In this document: one piece after another, positions 1 through 12,000 of the stretch | How positions within the stretch are numbered: the first letter of the stretch is position 1 | Layout: each line of letters starts with the position of its first letter | Source: Thermomucor indicae-seudaticae | Lineage: Eukaryota > Mucoromycota > Mucoromycetes > Mucorales > Lichtheimiaceae | Reading direction: 5' to 3' | Assembly: GCA_000787465.1 (NCBI GenBank) | Contig: JSYX01000384.1 | Location: forward strand, 1 to 33,564 | Length of the DNA: 33,564 nucleotides | The notes under the pieces: model-generated | What the model was told of the DNA's origin: nothing | Database searches by the model: none | Seen by the model: only the letters and a program-made list of their open reading frames with translations | Program-made: the position numbers and the translations under genes

Positions 1-73
1 TTGATGCAAAATATACCTTTAAGCAGCGCAAAAGTTCAATCAATAAACAGTATATATAAGCAGAGGCATGCAG

Positions 74-697
74 CTAAGGCGCGAAGCCCATATGGGTATC
101 GAGTAAATTAGCAAACACGCGTGGATTTGGTTCCGGGAATTGTTCGAGTTTCTTTTGATGGATGGTTTCCAATGCCTGTATTAAATCGCTATCGAAAGCA
201 TTAACGGTCATGCTAATAGGGAACATTCGTGTCGTGTCTCTAATGCAAACCTGGCTGTGCTGCATACGCAATAATTTTGTTTTTCCATGGCTCGTGCTAT
301 CTCGAGCTGATGGTTATCCATCAAATGCGTGTTGATCACAATAATTAAGCGCTTCTTTAGCCGAAGTGCCTGCAGTATCGAGCCAGAGCCTGTTTAAAAG
401 GAGTGGCATCATCTAAAACCATAGAACTTCTCTTTGTTCGTTTTGGTATCCCTTACCAGCATGACTCAGAACTAGGTCAGCTTGACTAAAGTCTTCAGTG
501 AGTGAAGGTTTGTACGAAAAGGTTTCAACATGAAGCTGATCCACATCTGAAGGAATGCGAGATGGCTCTGAAGCGCCATGTTGAATGACAAGTGTGCGAT
601 ACCCATGGTCTTTTAAGGCTTTCAAGAAGGACAGAGAGATCACAGATTCAACGAGATCAGGAAACTTGGTCGACCCAACAGTAACAAATACTGACAT
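74..697 (-). CDS. ALG13: UDP-GlcNAc transferase catalytic subunit Alg13
   Basis: Predicted catalytic half of the Alg13-Alg14 enzyme, which adds the second GlcNAc to the dolichol-linked N-glycan precursor on the cytosolic face of the ER. Exons 697-457, 389-251 and 212-74 give 172 residues, close to the usual size for fungal Alg13. The N-terminus MSVFVTVGSTKFPDLVESV is the family hallmark. The conserved HAGSGSILQAL segment is formed only when exon 1 is spliced to exon 2, which supports that junction. The second intron would be only 38 nt (213-250, starting GTTTGC). It keeps the frame, but it is short for this locus and is the weakest part of the model. The gene is divergent from the HFI1 homologue. 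Confidence 0.9.
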
Positions 698-1106
698 CCT
701 AGCGCGGAGGTGAAGAGGCAAGAGGGGCGAAATTTGCAACCACTTGTGTTGAGGGCCCTTTACCAGCGCTAAGGTCCATTACACGGACTAAAACAGCCAA
801 GCTCTCGACCAGGATGTATGGATATGAATTGCATTGCTATGATGGCCGAAATAAACTCGAGAGGCTTAACTCAATAAATTCGGTCAAAGGGCTACTGGCC
901 CAAGACGCTCTTCAATAAGTGCTGCGACGTCCAATATAACATGATATACCATGAACTTATATTTCTATTTTCCTGCAACTGGACCGATACTCCTTTATAA
1001 GGATTCCTGTCGATCTCTTTCTTCCACACTGCTCTCAACTGGCCGTAAAAAAATTTAAGGGTAATTTCTTGCAACTCCAATATAGGCTTATACGCCCTTG
1101 CTTGAC
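698..1106. other. Intergenic region between ALG13 and HFI1
   Basis: About 400 bp between two divergent start codons, so it must hold both promoters. Short open frames occur on both strands, but none looks like a known protein. I see no clear regulatory motif that I can name. Confidence 0.5.
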
Positions 1107-2554
1107 ATGCCAGAGGCCAAGACCGACGACATGGTGCAAAAGAAGCGATCCCTGCAAAGTCCATTTCCGAGCATCATGACGCCCAAGAGTCGGCAAGACC
1201 TGATTTCCCTGAAGCAGCAACTTGCTGATGCACTTGGAGAAAACGGACCATTGTACTGGGACGCCCTCAAGAGCTTCGTGGCCGGAAAGCTTAATCGACA
1301 AGAGTTTGACTTTTATGCCAATCTATACCTAAGCAGAGAACACGGTATATATAGGGTTGTGGCAACACGTGTTTTCGATCATGTCCATAGCTGATCTTGT
1401 GGCTCGCTTTTTTTTTTTAGCTTACCTGCATAACGCATTCATCTTGAGCACGATACACAATGCACAGACAGGATCAGGGCCACCGTCAAAGCACCGGTCT
1501 GTAGGCTGGGCCAAACGCAAGCGTGGAAAAGATGGAGCATTACTGGATGCTAACCAGGAACGCGATCCGCTCAAACGGCAACTGAAAATGGACGTTATGT
1601 CACTTAGCAAAGCCGACAGGGAACGGTTAAAAGCATTGCTTAAGGTATTTTCTTTTTATCCGTTCTGGACAATGGGTGTCTTCATTTTCAATGCTGTCAC
1701 TAACCAGGCTTTTTCTTTTTTGAAGCTTGGCGACAAGGATAAATTAAGGCCTCTATTCGACAAGTTACTGGGTCCACGGATCAGTCGCCCCCCTCGTATA
1801 CCAATACCGCCAGAAAAACTACCATCAAGTAAGCAAAAATTCCAGGAACGAAGACAATCAGGATGTTTTGAGCTGAGCGGCGGGTAGATTTCAACGCAGA
1901 TTATCAGCGAGGATTACTGGCACCCTTGTGTACAGATCTGAAGGAATTACCCGGCCCGGATACATTACATGCTCGAATGAACAGTATCGCACTAGAACAT
2001 GGACTGACAGGGGGCGTGACCGAAGAAGCAGTGAGCGCCATGCTATTTGCGACAGAGGTTAGTGATATGCGGGGTTCTCTGGCAAGTACGAGGCTGGTGA
2101 CAGAGCGTTTTGTTTTTGCTAGAGCTATGTCAAATCAGCGATTGCCAATGCTGTCAGTAAACGGCGGGTCAATCGGTCTATCGGCGTGAAAATGAAACAG
2201 GACACAGCGTCCTCAAAATCCATGGCATTGCAACAAACATGTTCACAGCAGTCGCAAACAACCACCAAAGATCCATCAACACCAGAAGAAAGCCCATCCT
2301 TGGATTACGACCACAATATGAGCGAATCCTCATCCCCCTTACCATCGTCATCATCCTCCGTATCATCATCGTCCGCCCCTGTCGACTCCATCACACTTCG
2401 CGATCTTGCCTTCTCCTTCTTCGTCTCACCTTACGTCCTCGTCGAAAATCCCTTGAATGCCGAAAAACTTACAGCGTTATTGACCGATAGCGAAGATGAG
2501 GTGACAGATGAGGATTTAGGAGAATCTAGCTCTGAAGCAGAATTTGATATTTGA
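1107..2554 (+). CDS. HFI1: SAGA complex subunit Hfi1/Ada1 (TADA1 family)
   Basis: Structural subunit of the SAGA transcriptional coactivator, acting in the nucleus. Five exons (1107-1344, 1421-1644, 1726-1828, 1888-2057, 2123-2554) give 388 residues. Family features in order: an N-terminal helical segment with YWDALKSFVAGKLNRQEFD, the block LHNAFILSTIHNAQ, a central block ending in ELPGPDTLHARM, then GLTGGVTEEAVSAMLFA. The splice at 2057/2123 restores SYVKSAIANAVSKRR, as expected for the histone-fold region. The C-terminus has ITLRDLAFSFFVSPYVLVE followed by a serine-rich and acidic tail. The first in-frame ATG at 1107 was chosen as the start. Several introns have long T-runs before the acceptor. 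Confidence 0.85.
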
Positions 2555-3133
2555 ATGTACGCCTTTGCTGCGAAATTGCCTATTGTTCCTTGCTGGTTTA
2601 TGCATTGTACTGGTTTTTCCATATGCTTTGCTTTGATGAAAGAATCTTTTGACGCTGCTGGCGAAGAGTCTTTTGCACGGATTCCATTTGACTTTTTTCT
2701 GGGCGAAGAATGTTCGCACCACAAACATGGTGAAGAAGGCATAAAGAGTATCGTCATAATGTTCTAGATTCTCCCTTTTTGCAAGGTTTGCTACAAGTGC
2801 ATGAATCAAAATGCGATGTCAGCTGTCTTAGCCAAGATAGATGAATCATTCCTTTTTTCGAAACTATTCACAAGCATCTTCATGTGAAGACTCTTTGAAG
2901 CGTTATGTGAACCCTCGGTTCCTCTGATGAAACAAGAGTATCTTTTCCAAGTTGATAACGTGAGTTGCAAGGCGTTATCCTCATCCGCAAACTTCTGTCC
3001 AAGGTCGCAAGGCGACGAAGCCATGTTCCTGGTCGCAGGACAGACAAAGAAACCTTAAACAGTAAAATTGTCATGCAAATTGACTTTCCGACTTGTCTTT
3101 GTTCCGGAAAGGCACAGTGGCGTTGGGCAAGTC
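2555..3133. other. Intergenic region between HFI1 and TFIIIA
   Basis: About 580 bp with several 60-110-codon open frames, mostly on the minus strand. None has recognisable domains or joins into a convincing spliced gene. It probably holds the HFI1 3' UTR and the TFIIIA promoter and 5' UTR. Confidence 0.5.
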
Positions 3134-4636
3134 ATGGTCTTGTCAAGTCTGGTTGACTCGATTGAGGCCATGGCCGAGTCAATTGGTGAAGGTTCTTCCG
3201 ACAACAATGACGAGGATTCAGAGCCGGATTCGCCTTTAAAGAATGGAGTTAAGGAAAAGCGGCGGGCCCAGTATCCTTGCCCTTTCGAAGGTTGTGGAAA
3301 GGTGTACAGAAAGCCTTGTCTGCTTCGCGATCACCAGCGATCCCATACGGGAGAGGTTAATACAACCGAATTCAATGTTCGAGACGATCTGGGCCTAATC
3401 GATCTTTATTCAGCGTCCGTTCAAGTGCTCATTCCCGAAATGTGAAAAGGCATATCGAAAGAAAAAGGATCTGACTGTCCATATGCGCACCCACGATCCA
3501 GAAGCAGCCTCAGCGTTCAAATGTTCATTTGAAGGTTGTAGCAAGACTTTTTATACCCGGCATAACTGTAAGCGTCACGAGTCATATCATCAAACCCCCA
3601 AGCCATTCAAGGTAAAAAACGAGATGGGTCCTTGTCTGCTATTGGCTTAAAGGCTGAGACAATATAGTGCACATGGCCCGAGTGTGAGGAGGCGTTTACG
3701 AAGAAGTCCCAGCTTCGAAAACATATATGTGAGCACGAAGGCAAGAAACCTTATCCATGCGACTTTGAAGGATGTGAAATGAGTTTCAATACGCCTTCCA
3801 AGCTACAGAAACACAAAAACATACATTCTGGCAAGTAAACATGGAAAAGAAAGGAGAAAAATGCGATATTGAACTGAAAGATGGCCCCTTCTAGGTGAGA
3901 AGCAGTACGCCTGTACATTTGAAAACTGCAACGCGATGTTTGTAAAGTGGTCTGAGCTGCGGCATCATGCTGCGTTTGAGCATAAGGTCACTTGCGAAGT
4001 CTGTGGCAAGACCTATGCGCGACCTGCGCGCTTGAGAAAGCATTTCAGAGAAAAGCATGTAGAGCGAGAACCCGTCTCCTGTCCCTATGAGAATTGCAGC
4101 AAAACGTTTGCCTTGGTAAGGTCCTTTTCTTTACTTCTATATCACTGCTTCGGATGACTGAATAGCGGTATAGCCAAAGTTACTGAAACAGCACATACGC
4201 GTTGTCCACGAACGCCAAGATAACGCTACATGCCCTATGGAAGGATGTGGGAAGTCGTTCTTATACAAGTCGCATCTGGAGAGACACTTGGCACAGAGAC
4301 ACTCGGCAGCACACACAGTAAGGCAGCCCCTGTGATAGGCAAAAAAACGTGTTACAGAAGCTAACATGGATGCACCAGAGAGAATCCAAAAAAAGATCAA
4401 GGTCGCCTGACCGCGTATTGTTGGAGGCGATCACAGGAAGTGAAACTGACCCAAAACGTAAACTGACATGTCCCATCAACGACTGTGGCTTTAGTTTCAT
4501 TAGAGCTTATGATTTGGAACGACATTTACAATCTGCACACGCACAGGCTTTAACGCAATACGAACAAACTGCAAGCAAACTTGAAGCGATAGATGGTCCT
4601 CCTGCGAAAAAGGCAGCAACCATAGCTTCCAACTGA
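3134..4636 (+). CDS. RNA polymerase III factor TFIIIA, ten C2H2 zinc fingers
   Basis: Predicted TFIIIA, which binds the internal control region of 5S rRNA genes and recruits TFIIIC/TFIIIB; relatives are yeast Pzf1 and fission yeast Sfc2. Six exons (3134-3355, 3414-3611, 3668-3830, 3895-4115, 4174-4317, 4358-4636) give 408 residues. An acidic N-terminus is followed by nine tandem C2H2 fingers, starting near residue 47 with YPCPFEGCGKVYRKPCLLRD. A basic spacer of about 40 residues then precedes a tenth finger (LTCPINDCGFSF...). Most fingers are C-X4-C, but the seventh (VTCEVCGKTY) is C-X2-C. The third intron appears to use a GC donor. The last intron is short (40 nt). Finger number, spacing and the separated last finger favour TFIIIA over an ordinary regulator. 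Confidence 0.85.
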
Positions 4637-4720
4637 TATACCCCCCCCCCATGTTCATCACTTTTGCATCTAGCTGTACTTGTATATTTTCGCGCCATTA
4701 ATGAATTGATCCATTGCATT
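4637..4720. other. Convergent 3' ends with a 10-C tract
   Basis: Only 84 bp separate the TFIIIA stop from the stop of the opposite-strand roadblock gene. A homopolymer of ten C residues (4641-4650) lies just after the TFIIIA stop. It is a likely site of length variation or sequencing error. Confidence 0.6.
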
Positions 4721-5232
4721 TCATTGTTGTAGTGTCTCGGCTGGGTTCTGGACAACGATCAATAGGTAGTCATGATCTATATAGCAAAGTGTCAAGTCAA
4801 AACCCATTCCCCACTATTTCTGAAATATATATACTTACCTGGTGCAATCATGATCTCGTGCTTCTTGGAGCGCACACGTAAAAAGGTCAACTCATTCTAG
4901 AACAGGTAGACTAAGCTCGGCTGTGCTTGGTATGGAGATGGGATTTTCCGAATGGTAGTACCTGGTCATCCAGAGTCGTTATTGTGGTTCGAGCCTGCTG
5001 TACAAGAGCTGATATAAGTTGTCCGTATTGCTTAGTGAGTTCATCTGTCATGGTGGAACGGATTGCCTGGCCTTCACTGTTGAGAATGACAACGGCTTTG
5101 ACGCCTTTTCGAGACGACAGCCGCTTGAGCGTCTCATCCACCTCGATGGTCTGTTCACTGTATGGTTAAGCAATCTAGTCCATCCCGACCGAACAAAAAG
5201 ACAAAGAGCTGTACCATTCGAGAATCAACCAT
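4721..5232 (-). CDS. Dynein light chain, roadblock/LC7 type
   Basis: Small subunit of the cytoplasmic dynein motor that binds the dynein intermediate chain; it carries the roadblock/LC7 fold. Exons 5232-5215, 5150-4962, 4896-4839 and 4776-4721 give 106 residues, close to the usual size. Visible family features are ETLKRLSSRKGVKAVVILN, the segment GQAIRSTM, the block NELTFLRVRSKKHEIMIAP and the ending DYLLIVVQNPAE. The last three exons are secure. The 18-nt first exon (MVDSRM) is inferred from an in-frame donor and a 64-nt intron that fits the local norm, so the start is less certain. It shares an upstream region with the divergent CHO2 gene. Confidence 0.88.
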
Positions 5233-5601
5233 GTGATTGTCTTATAGGAAGTGCACTGTTACTGTATGTCGGTTGTCTTCTGAGCATGGGAGGAGCAGAA
5301 AACTCAGCTTGCTTGTGGGGGGGGAGGCATAAAACATCAAAGTTATTTACCCTGATCTCGTCAGTGAGAATTGATGGGGTGATACAGCAGTGTTCTGGGG
5401 TAAGTTAAGTCTGGGAGCTTGATAAGTTTTTGGAAGAAACCCCAATCAATCTGTATCGGTTCAAAGAGGAGAAACCAGAAGAATTCACGTGTCCTCGTCA
5501 GGGTGTCACAAAGCCCAAGTGCCGGGTGAAATTGTTTGGAATTCCCTTTCTTCCACTTTCTTTAAACCTCCCTTGTCCTGTTCAACCAGTTCCTTAGCGA
5601 A
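5233..5601. other. Shared upstream region of the dynein light chain and CHO2
   Basis: This stretch of 369 bp lies between divergent genes. It contains a G-run at 5317-5324, two candidate inositol/choline-response motifs (listed separately) and a pyrimidine-rich stretch at about 5540-5580 just before the CHO2 start, as is common in fungal promoters. Confidence 0.6.
5484..5491. promoter_or_regulatory. Candidate inositol/choline-response E-box (TTCACGTG)
   Basis: TTCACGTG lies 110 bp upstream of the CHO2 start. It contains the CACGTG E-box and resembles the yeast ICRE/UASINO core bound by Ino2-Ino4-type bHLH factors. A weaker match, CGGGTGAAAT, is at 5523-5532 (yeast consensus CATGTGAAAT). Position and target gene make a role plausible, but a short E-box also arises by chance and serves other bHLH factors. 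Confidence 0.4.
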
Positions 5602-8600
5602 ATGAGCGTGGACTCGGAGCTCCGCCATCGCCATACTGTCGCAGAGGAAGGGCCCTTGCCAAAGCAAAGACGACGATCGTCCGAGCAGTCTTGCGAAGTT
5701 GACGTGGATATGAAGAAGACGACTCGGTTCTCGTACGGCCGCACGCCTGATGGAAAAAGTAAGGATATTTTTTACTGAAAGAGAAGGTGAATGGGCTCAA
5801 CAATGGGGAACGGTCCGTAGTGTTTCGTGTACCAGCGACGCGTGATATGGTGTCCTCTCTTTTGGATCCCAAACAAAAGAAGAGCTTTTTCGATTTCCTG
5901 ACACTGGCAACAATGGCTATCGAAATTTGTCTCTTTTTCGTACTGCCTACCTGGGTGAAGCGGCCACTGTTCATCATGATCTTTATGTTTTGGCGGTTGA
6001 GTTACAACGCCGGGTTGGGTGCTTTGTTAAAGTATCAGAGCGAGAGTCGTGGTCTGGTGCGATTGGCCAAGGAATACAAGATCTTTGATCGCGAAGCGAA
6101 TCCAAAGATCTACAGCTGGTTGAAGACTCAGCTCAGCATGAAGATGGGCGATGACTATGACTTTGCGGTAAGCATGACAAAAAGGGAGAAGATGCGACCA
6201 TGATCAAGTTGCTTATATCGTCCAGACTGCACCAATCGAGTATAATACCTGGCTCCTGTACCGCCAACTGGTCGACCTGATCTTGATGAACGACTTTACG
6301 TCGTACATGTGTTTTGCCCTTTCCTGGTTCAATCTCTCTCCGCAGTCCTCGTTCTTTTTGGGTGATGTGATGCGCTGGTTTGGCGGTTTGTTCTTGATCC
6401 TATTCAACATTTGGGTCAAACTTGACGCGCAACGAGTTGTCAAGGATTTCGCATGGTGTAAGTGTCTGCTTCTTGGATTACGATACAGTTGGTTGGTTCT
6501 CTGACAACCAAGTCATACAGATTGGGGCGACTTCTTTTTCTTGATCGAACAATCCCTTACGTTTGATGGAGTCTTTGAAATGGCACCTCATCCCATGTAT
6601 TCCGTTGGTTACATTGGCTACTATGGATTGTCCCTTATGAGCGCAAGCTACACAGTTCTGTTTGTCAGCATTGCCGCTCATGCGCTCCAGTTTGCGTTTC
6701 TGGCCTTTGTCGAAACCCCGCATATCGAAAAGACTTATAATCCACCCAGGACACCGAAACGCCAGCCCATCACGCCGGTCCCCGTCTCTTCCGATGAGGA
6801 AGCCAAAGCGCTCAACAGCTCCCTTGATCAAAACGCGAGTCGCGACTACTATTCAAACTATTTCCGACGCGATCTCATCGTGTTCAAGAACTTTGACCTA
6901 TGTCGTTCCACGGATTTGGGATCAGCCCTGGTGATGGCTTATGCCGTCCTCACGCCTATGATCCTGGGTGGCAAGGCCGGTGTGGTCTTTGCTGTTGCAC
7001 AGGCGTTTTTCTGGCGTATTTTCCATTCATACGGTCTGGGCGCTCTTTTGCGAGCACAGTCCAAGACGAAATGGTTTACGCGCCACTTTGTCAAGTGGGG
7101 TGGAGGTGTCGACCAAGCGTTTCAGAACTGGAAGAGGTACGCCAGGCTTATAAAGACAGAGATGCGTCCCTATTCACGCTTCGTCCGTAGCATTTACAAC
7201 TTGTCTCTTTCCATGACTTACATCACATTTCTTGTGGCATTCTGGAAAATGTATTCTCTGCCGAGTAATTGGACTTATGGCCTAACGCTGCTAAGACATA
7301 CACTTGGATTGGTAAGTGTGAGATTTTTGATTAGTTAAGGATAAAGGATCAGCAAGAAGAATAAGCAACGGTTTAGGGCTTCATCTCACTGCATATCTGG
7401 ACATCAGTCTCGATCTATGAAGTTCTCGGCGATTATGGATGGTAGGTTGTGTGGCACTGCAAGAGACAACAAAGGGGGACCTTAGTTGACAGATGGAGCC
7501 GTTAGGTTCTATGGCGATTTCTTCTTGGAAGACCAGCAAACGACGCTGCTTTATACCGGCATTTACCGGTATGTGTGTCCGGCGATCTCTGTTCTGTCAC
7601 GCAGGCTAACAATAAGCGAAACATACAGCTACCTCAACAACCCGGAAAAGATCGTTGGTCATGCCGCATTCTGGGGTTTGACGTTAATGGCCAACAGCTG
7701 GACTATCTACGCACTTGCGCTATTTTCGCAAATCTCAAACTTTATCTTCTTGAACTACGTGGAAGCGTAAGTTGCCACATTTATTTTAAAGAGACATGCT
7801 GCCGTGCTTATTGGTTATTATTATCAGCCCACACATGAGAAAACTGTATGGTAACCAGATCCGCAAGGAAGCCGGTCTGACAAAGACGCTCAAATCTGCG
7901 GCAACCTCGTTACCAAACGCTTTGCCAGACAAGCTGCAACAAGAAGTGACCAAGTTAATCCGTGAAACTTCTGAGCTGCAAGCCGCTGTCAATACAATGG
8001 TGGAGAAAGTTGAAAAGACAGCTGAAGAAACTGCGGGTGCCGTTGGCGATATGATGGAAGCAGGTAAGCCCCCTACTGTTGTTTAGGAGAATATGAGTCA
8101 AGATCCTGACGCTTTTGTGTAAGCACGACCACGGTTACAAGAAGTGCTCGCTGAAACCAGAGATCTATTGGAAACCTCGCGATCGCGACTGATCCATCCT
8201 TTGACAGCCAACAATATTGATTCGTATGACCTTAGCCGATACTCAATCAAGTTGAGCGTCCTGCATCCATGTGACGAAAAGAACGACGGCAAAACGTTTG
8301 TGCTCGGACAACCGATCCAGGTGTCATGGACTGCGCCTGAGAACCACGGTGCACGTGACTGGATCGGCGTGTACAAGGTGACAGCGAACAAGCACACACA
8401 TATCACCAACATCAGCTCTCGCGGTTTATGGCAATGGACGACACCGGAACTTGCTGAAGAAGGAGGACAGAGCGGCGGCCCGAAAAGAACAGAGGGCGAG
8501 CTGGTGTTCAAGGGATCGCAGTTACCTTGGCAAGTGGGTACCTATGAGTTCCGGTATCACCACGACGGCAAGCACAATGTCATGGCACGCAGCGTGGCGT

Positions 8601-8995
8601 TTGATATCGTGCCACCATCGAACCGGGACCAACGAACCTTGTTACGTATCGTGCAAAATGCTCTGGGCAACGATCCTGAGCGGATGCCCGTGACGCCCTT
8701 GGACGAGTACGTTGGTATGGGTGAAACCGAGGCTCGTCACGTGGCCTATGCGATCCAGTTGATGTACGGTGTTGAATTCGCCTGGGAGATCGTCTTGGCC
8801 GACAAGTGTGTGGCGCGCCTTTCGAAACGGATCGGCCATGCTCTGGAAGCTTTGGCACCTTTTGCGTCAGCATCTGGCAAATCCTCGAGAAGAAGCAGCA
8901 CTAGCGGCAACAAGAGTCCCAGTCGTTCATCTTCACCTATTCCTACAACCTGCACGCCTCCCATGATGCCCAAAGTAGCAAGCGAAACTCTGTAA
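5602..8995 (+). CDS. CHO2: Phosphatidylethanolamine N-methyltransferase Cho2
   Basis: ER membrane enzyme that uses S-adenosylmethionine to carry out the first methylation of phosphatidylethanolamine on the way to phosphatidylcholine. Nine exons (5602-5758, 5821-6167, 6226-6457, 6521-7311, 7377-7441, 7506-7568, 7629-7766, 7828-8063, 8124-8995) give 966 residues, in the range of fungal Cho2. Many hydrophobic segments alternate with loops. The motif [13 protein letters not shown] is near residues 269-281, and the second methyltransferase-like half has [16 protein letters not shown]. The C-terminal third carries the beta-rich module usual for Cho2, with [18 protein letters not shown] and [15 protein letters not shown] at about residues 717-838. 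The tail is serine-rich. Every exon junction keeps conserved sequence intact. Downstream it converges with UBR1 at 83 bp. Confidence 0.95.
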
Positions 8996-9078
8996 ACCTT
9001 TTTCTGTTTTATTCTCCTTTCCTTTTCGTACATATTCTGTGCATATCTTTCAATGTTTGATATAAAGGAAAAAAAACT

Positions 9079-12000
9079 TTACAAAGTGGTCCAGCCTCCA
9101 ATATCAAATGTCGCTTCAATTTGTCTCGCTACATAGGCTGGAATTCCATGCTGAAGCCATAATTTGCGTATATCTGCATATCTTTTTGCATTCAAGTACT
9201 GCGGCCGACCGCGTCTTTTTTTCCTAAATTCAGCACATCATTTCAACCGATGACGATAAAAGGCGTGCTTTTCTTACCTTAAGCCTTGATCTACTTCACC
9301 GTGCGTATCCAAGTACGGTGCTTGCATAAACCAACCGTTCTCATTATGTAGGACCAGTAAAGAGCATCGTTTGATCAACAGGTATATTCCAATTTCGCCA
9401 CCACAGCTACGCGTATTATGTGAGTTACATCGGGTCTTGTCGTAAAAAAAAAAAAAAGAATCACTTACTCCATCATATGTATGTTACATTCACCTTCTTC
9501 GCCTTCTGAGCAGCAAAAGCTCTGTGAGCAGACCAAAGCACCACATAATAAGCACAGCGCCGGATCCGTAGGCACCGAGCGGCATCGTGGACATATCCGA
9601 CGCATACTCTCATCCATCAGTTGATCGAGTCGCGGCGGGAGACTGACGAGGAACAGAGGTGTAGGCAAGTCCAGAACCGGGTGCATGTTTTCCTTGGCCA
9701 AATGGTCGCACCATGCGCCCACGAGCGGCTCGTTCTCAGGGTGAAGCAGCAGCGTCGAAAAATCAGGCAGTCGTAAGGCTTGCGCCAACTCGTTAAACTC
9801 GTCACGGCCAGGCGGCGTCGTCGTCGTCGCTGCTGTAAACCCAAACCGAGCCGTCATCAGAATCATGGTTCGCCGCAGGAAAGGTAACGCCATCACTTTG
9901 AGCAGTCGGCAAAACTGGGCGTCATTCAGCTGCTCTTGCTGCATGGTTTTGCGTTTGCGGGCCAAAAGCATACGGAAAGAGCGCGCTGCCGAGATCTCCT
10001 CTGGACTCTCTTCAAACTGGACTTCTTGTATGACCTGATAAGGTATGTGCTTATTTTCCTGCAGCCCGATCGCTGCCTTGGTTAACTCGGCCACCAGCAA
10101 AACTCGGATGAAAGGATACATGTTGGCCTTGGTTACCGGTACCAAGTGTACAGAGAGCTCCGAGAGAATCATGAATGGATCATCCGTCAGCAGCGGTTGG
10201 CTGTCGAACAGCATCGGGTCCATCGTCATGTCAATCGACGCGCTCTTGCCAGCAGCAAAGATTTGGAGCAGACGCTGCAGTGCGAGCTTATGTACCTGGA
10301 TCATGACGCTGCTATCCGTCGTAGACGGCGGCATCTGGAAAAGCAGCGAACCGGCTGCAGGTCCTTGCTCGGACTGACACATCACATTCGTATACGCTAG
10401 GATGGTGTCGCTTAGGATGCGCAGGAGCATCTGAGACTGACTGGGTATCTGGTCGTATAGCGAATTGGCGTCGCTGGATGGTGCCATGCCGCGAATTGCA
10501 ATTTCAGACGCCGTGATTGTGTATCCAAGCAATCCCCAGAGGATATCCAAGTTCCTTACGCTGAGTGACAAGCTGCGCGAGCTCTCTGTGCTGCCGCAAG
10601 CGTCCAAGATCACCGACATCACGTCGCCGAGTCGCGTATATGATTCTTGTATCACTGGCCAAACAGCCAACGCGGTTTTATGCAACATCTCTGGGGGACC
10701 CAAGCGGTTTCTTATCTGTAGCTGCTGTTGATGCTCGTTGTCAGCAGCGCCAAGTAAAGTAGCGAGCCCTGGTATCCTTGCGTTCCTAGGCATATCCTGC
10801 GGGCTTTGACGAGAACCGCTATTACTGCGTAAGGAGGGCAAGCGTGGCGCAAACAGAATATCGCCTCGAGAGCCCCAAATGCCGTAACCGAACGCTTTGC
10901 TCGGGTCGATGGCAAATTGTAATTCCTCTGCGACTGTGTGGATATCGGTTTGCAGAAACCGATTGTAGGAATCGTCATCTGAATTGGCAAGCACTCCAGG
11001 ATACACCTCTTTCTTGCCTCTCCAAATCACAGGAAGCAATATGTTGCCCAGAGACTTGCAGAGAGGGCAAGTGAACTCCTTACGTACTCGATTCTCGGGA
11101 TGATTTCGTGTCAACTGTGCAGCATGCCTGGAGTCAATCGATGCACAATAGACATCGAAACACTTTATGTGCATCAAGTGGCCGCAGGTCGACGCATGTA
11201 ATCCGGACTTGTGAGATCCCATAGGGAACCAGCCGCACGAAGGACTTTGGGTGAGCTGGCGATCGGGCCACTCGCAATTCAGACGTGCGCCCATGGCCAT
11301 CATGTCTCTAAACATCATTTCTGACTCCTGCCCTGGCACTTCTCGCAAGATGTTAGAGACCTGAATCAATCCAAGCATGCCATACGGCATCGAGCGCTCG
11401 TTTACGTCCTCTTGGCAAACGATACACGTTCCCGTTGGATAGGCGCATATCCGATCAACGTCTAGGTCGTCACCAAAGAACGGTCCGTCCTGCCAATTCT
11501 CCTCTTCTTCTTCATCGTACAAGTCCTCATTCTGTTCCATAAACGCTGACTGTGCCTGCGCAAACATGGCCATAATCTTCTGTTGGCGTTCCTTGGCTGC
11601 TTGCTTCTTGCGCTCTTTGTCGGACTGCTCTGCGCTCGCACTAGCGTCCGCCGCCCGCGCGCGTCGCTTTTCCATATAGTCGGCTACCATCGCTCGTGCT
11701 TCCAGTGATGGTACCTGCTTCTCAAATTCGCCCAAAATCCACTCGATCCGCGCATGTGTCTCCTTGTACTCTTCGTCCTCCAAGAAAATCGTCAGGATAT
11801 CGAACAGCGTCATGTCTCGTTTTGAGCCATCGTTATCCTCGAACGTGTACCTGTTTTCGGACGCGTAGCGGAAGAACTCATTCTGCCCGTACTGTTCCGT
11901 CACAGCAAGGAGCAACAAATGTAACGTCTCGTCCAAAACAGTATCGCTCTTGTGGTTGTCGCTCATCTTCTTGACATTATGTAATGAGTACGCGATCATT

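Noticed and set aside
2516..3074. Several minus-strand frames of 60-110 codons between HFI1 and TFIIIA
   Set aside because: They do not join in frame, lack recognisable domains and overlap one another, as expected for chance frames.
4988..5003. GGTTCGAGCC as a possible tRNA T-arm
   Set aside because: It lies inside the coding exon of the roadblock gene, and no acceptor stem or anticodon arm can be built around it.
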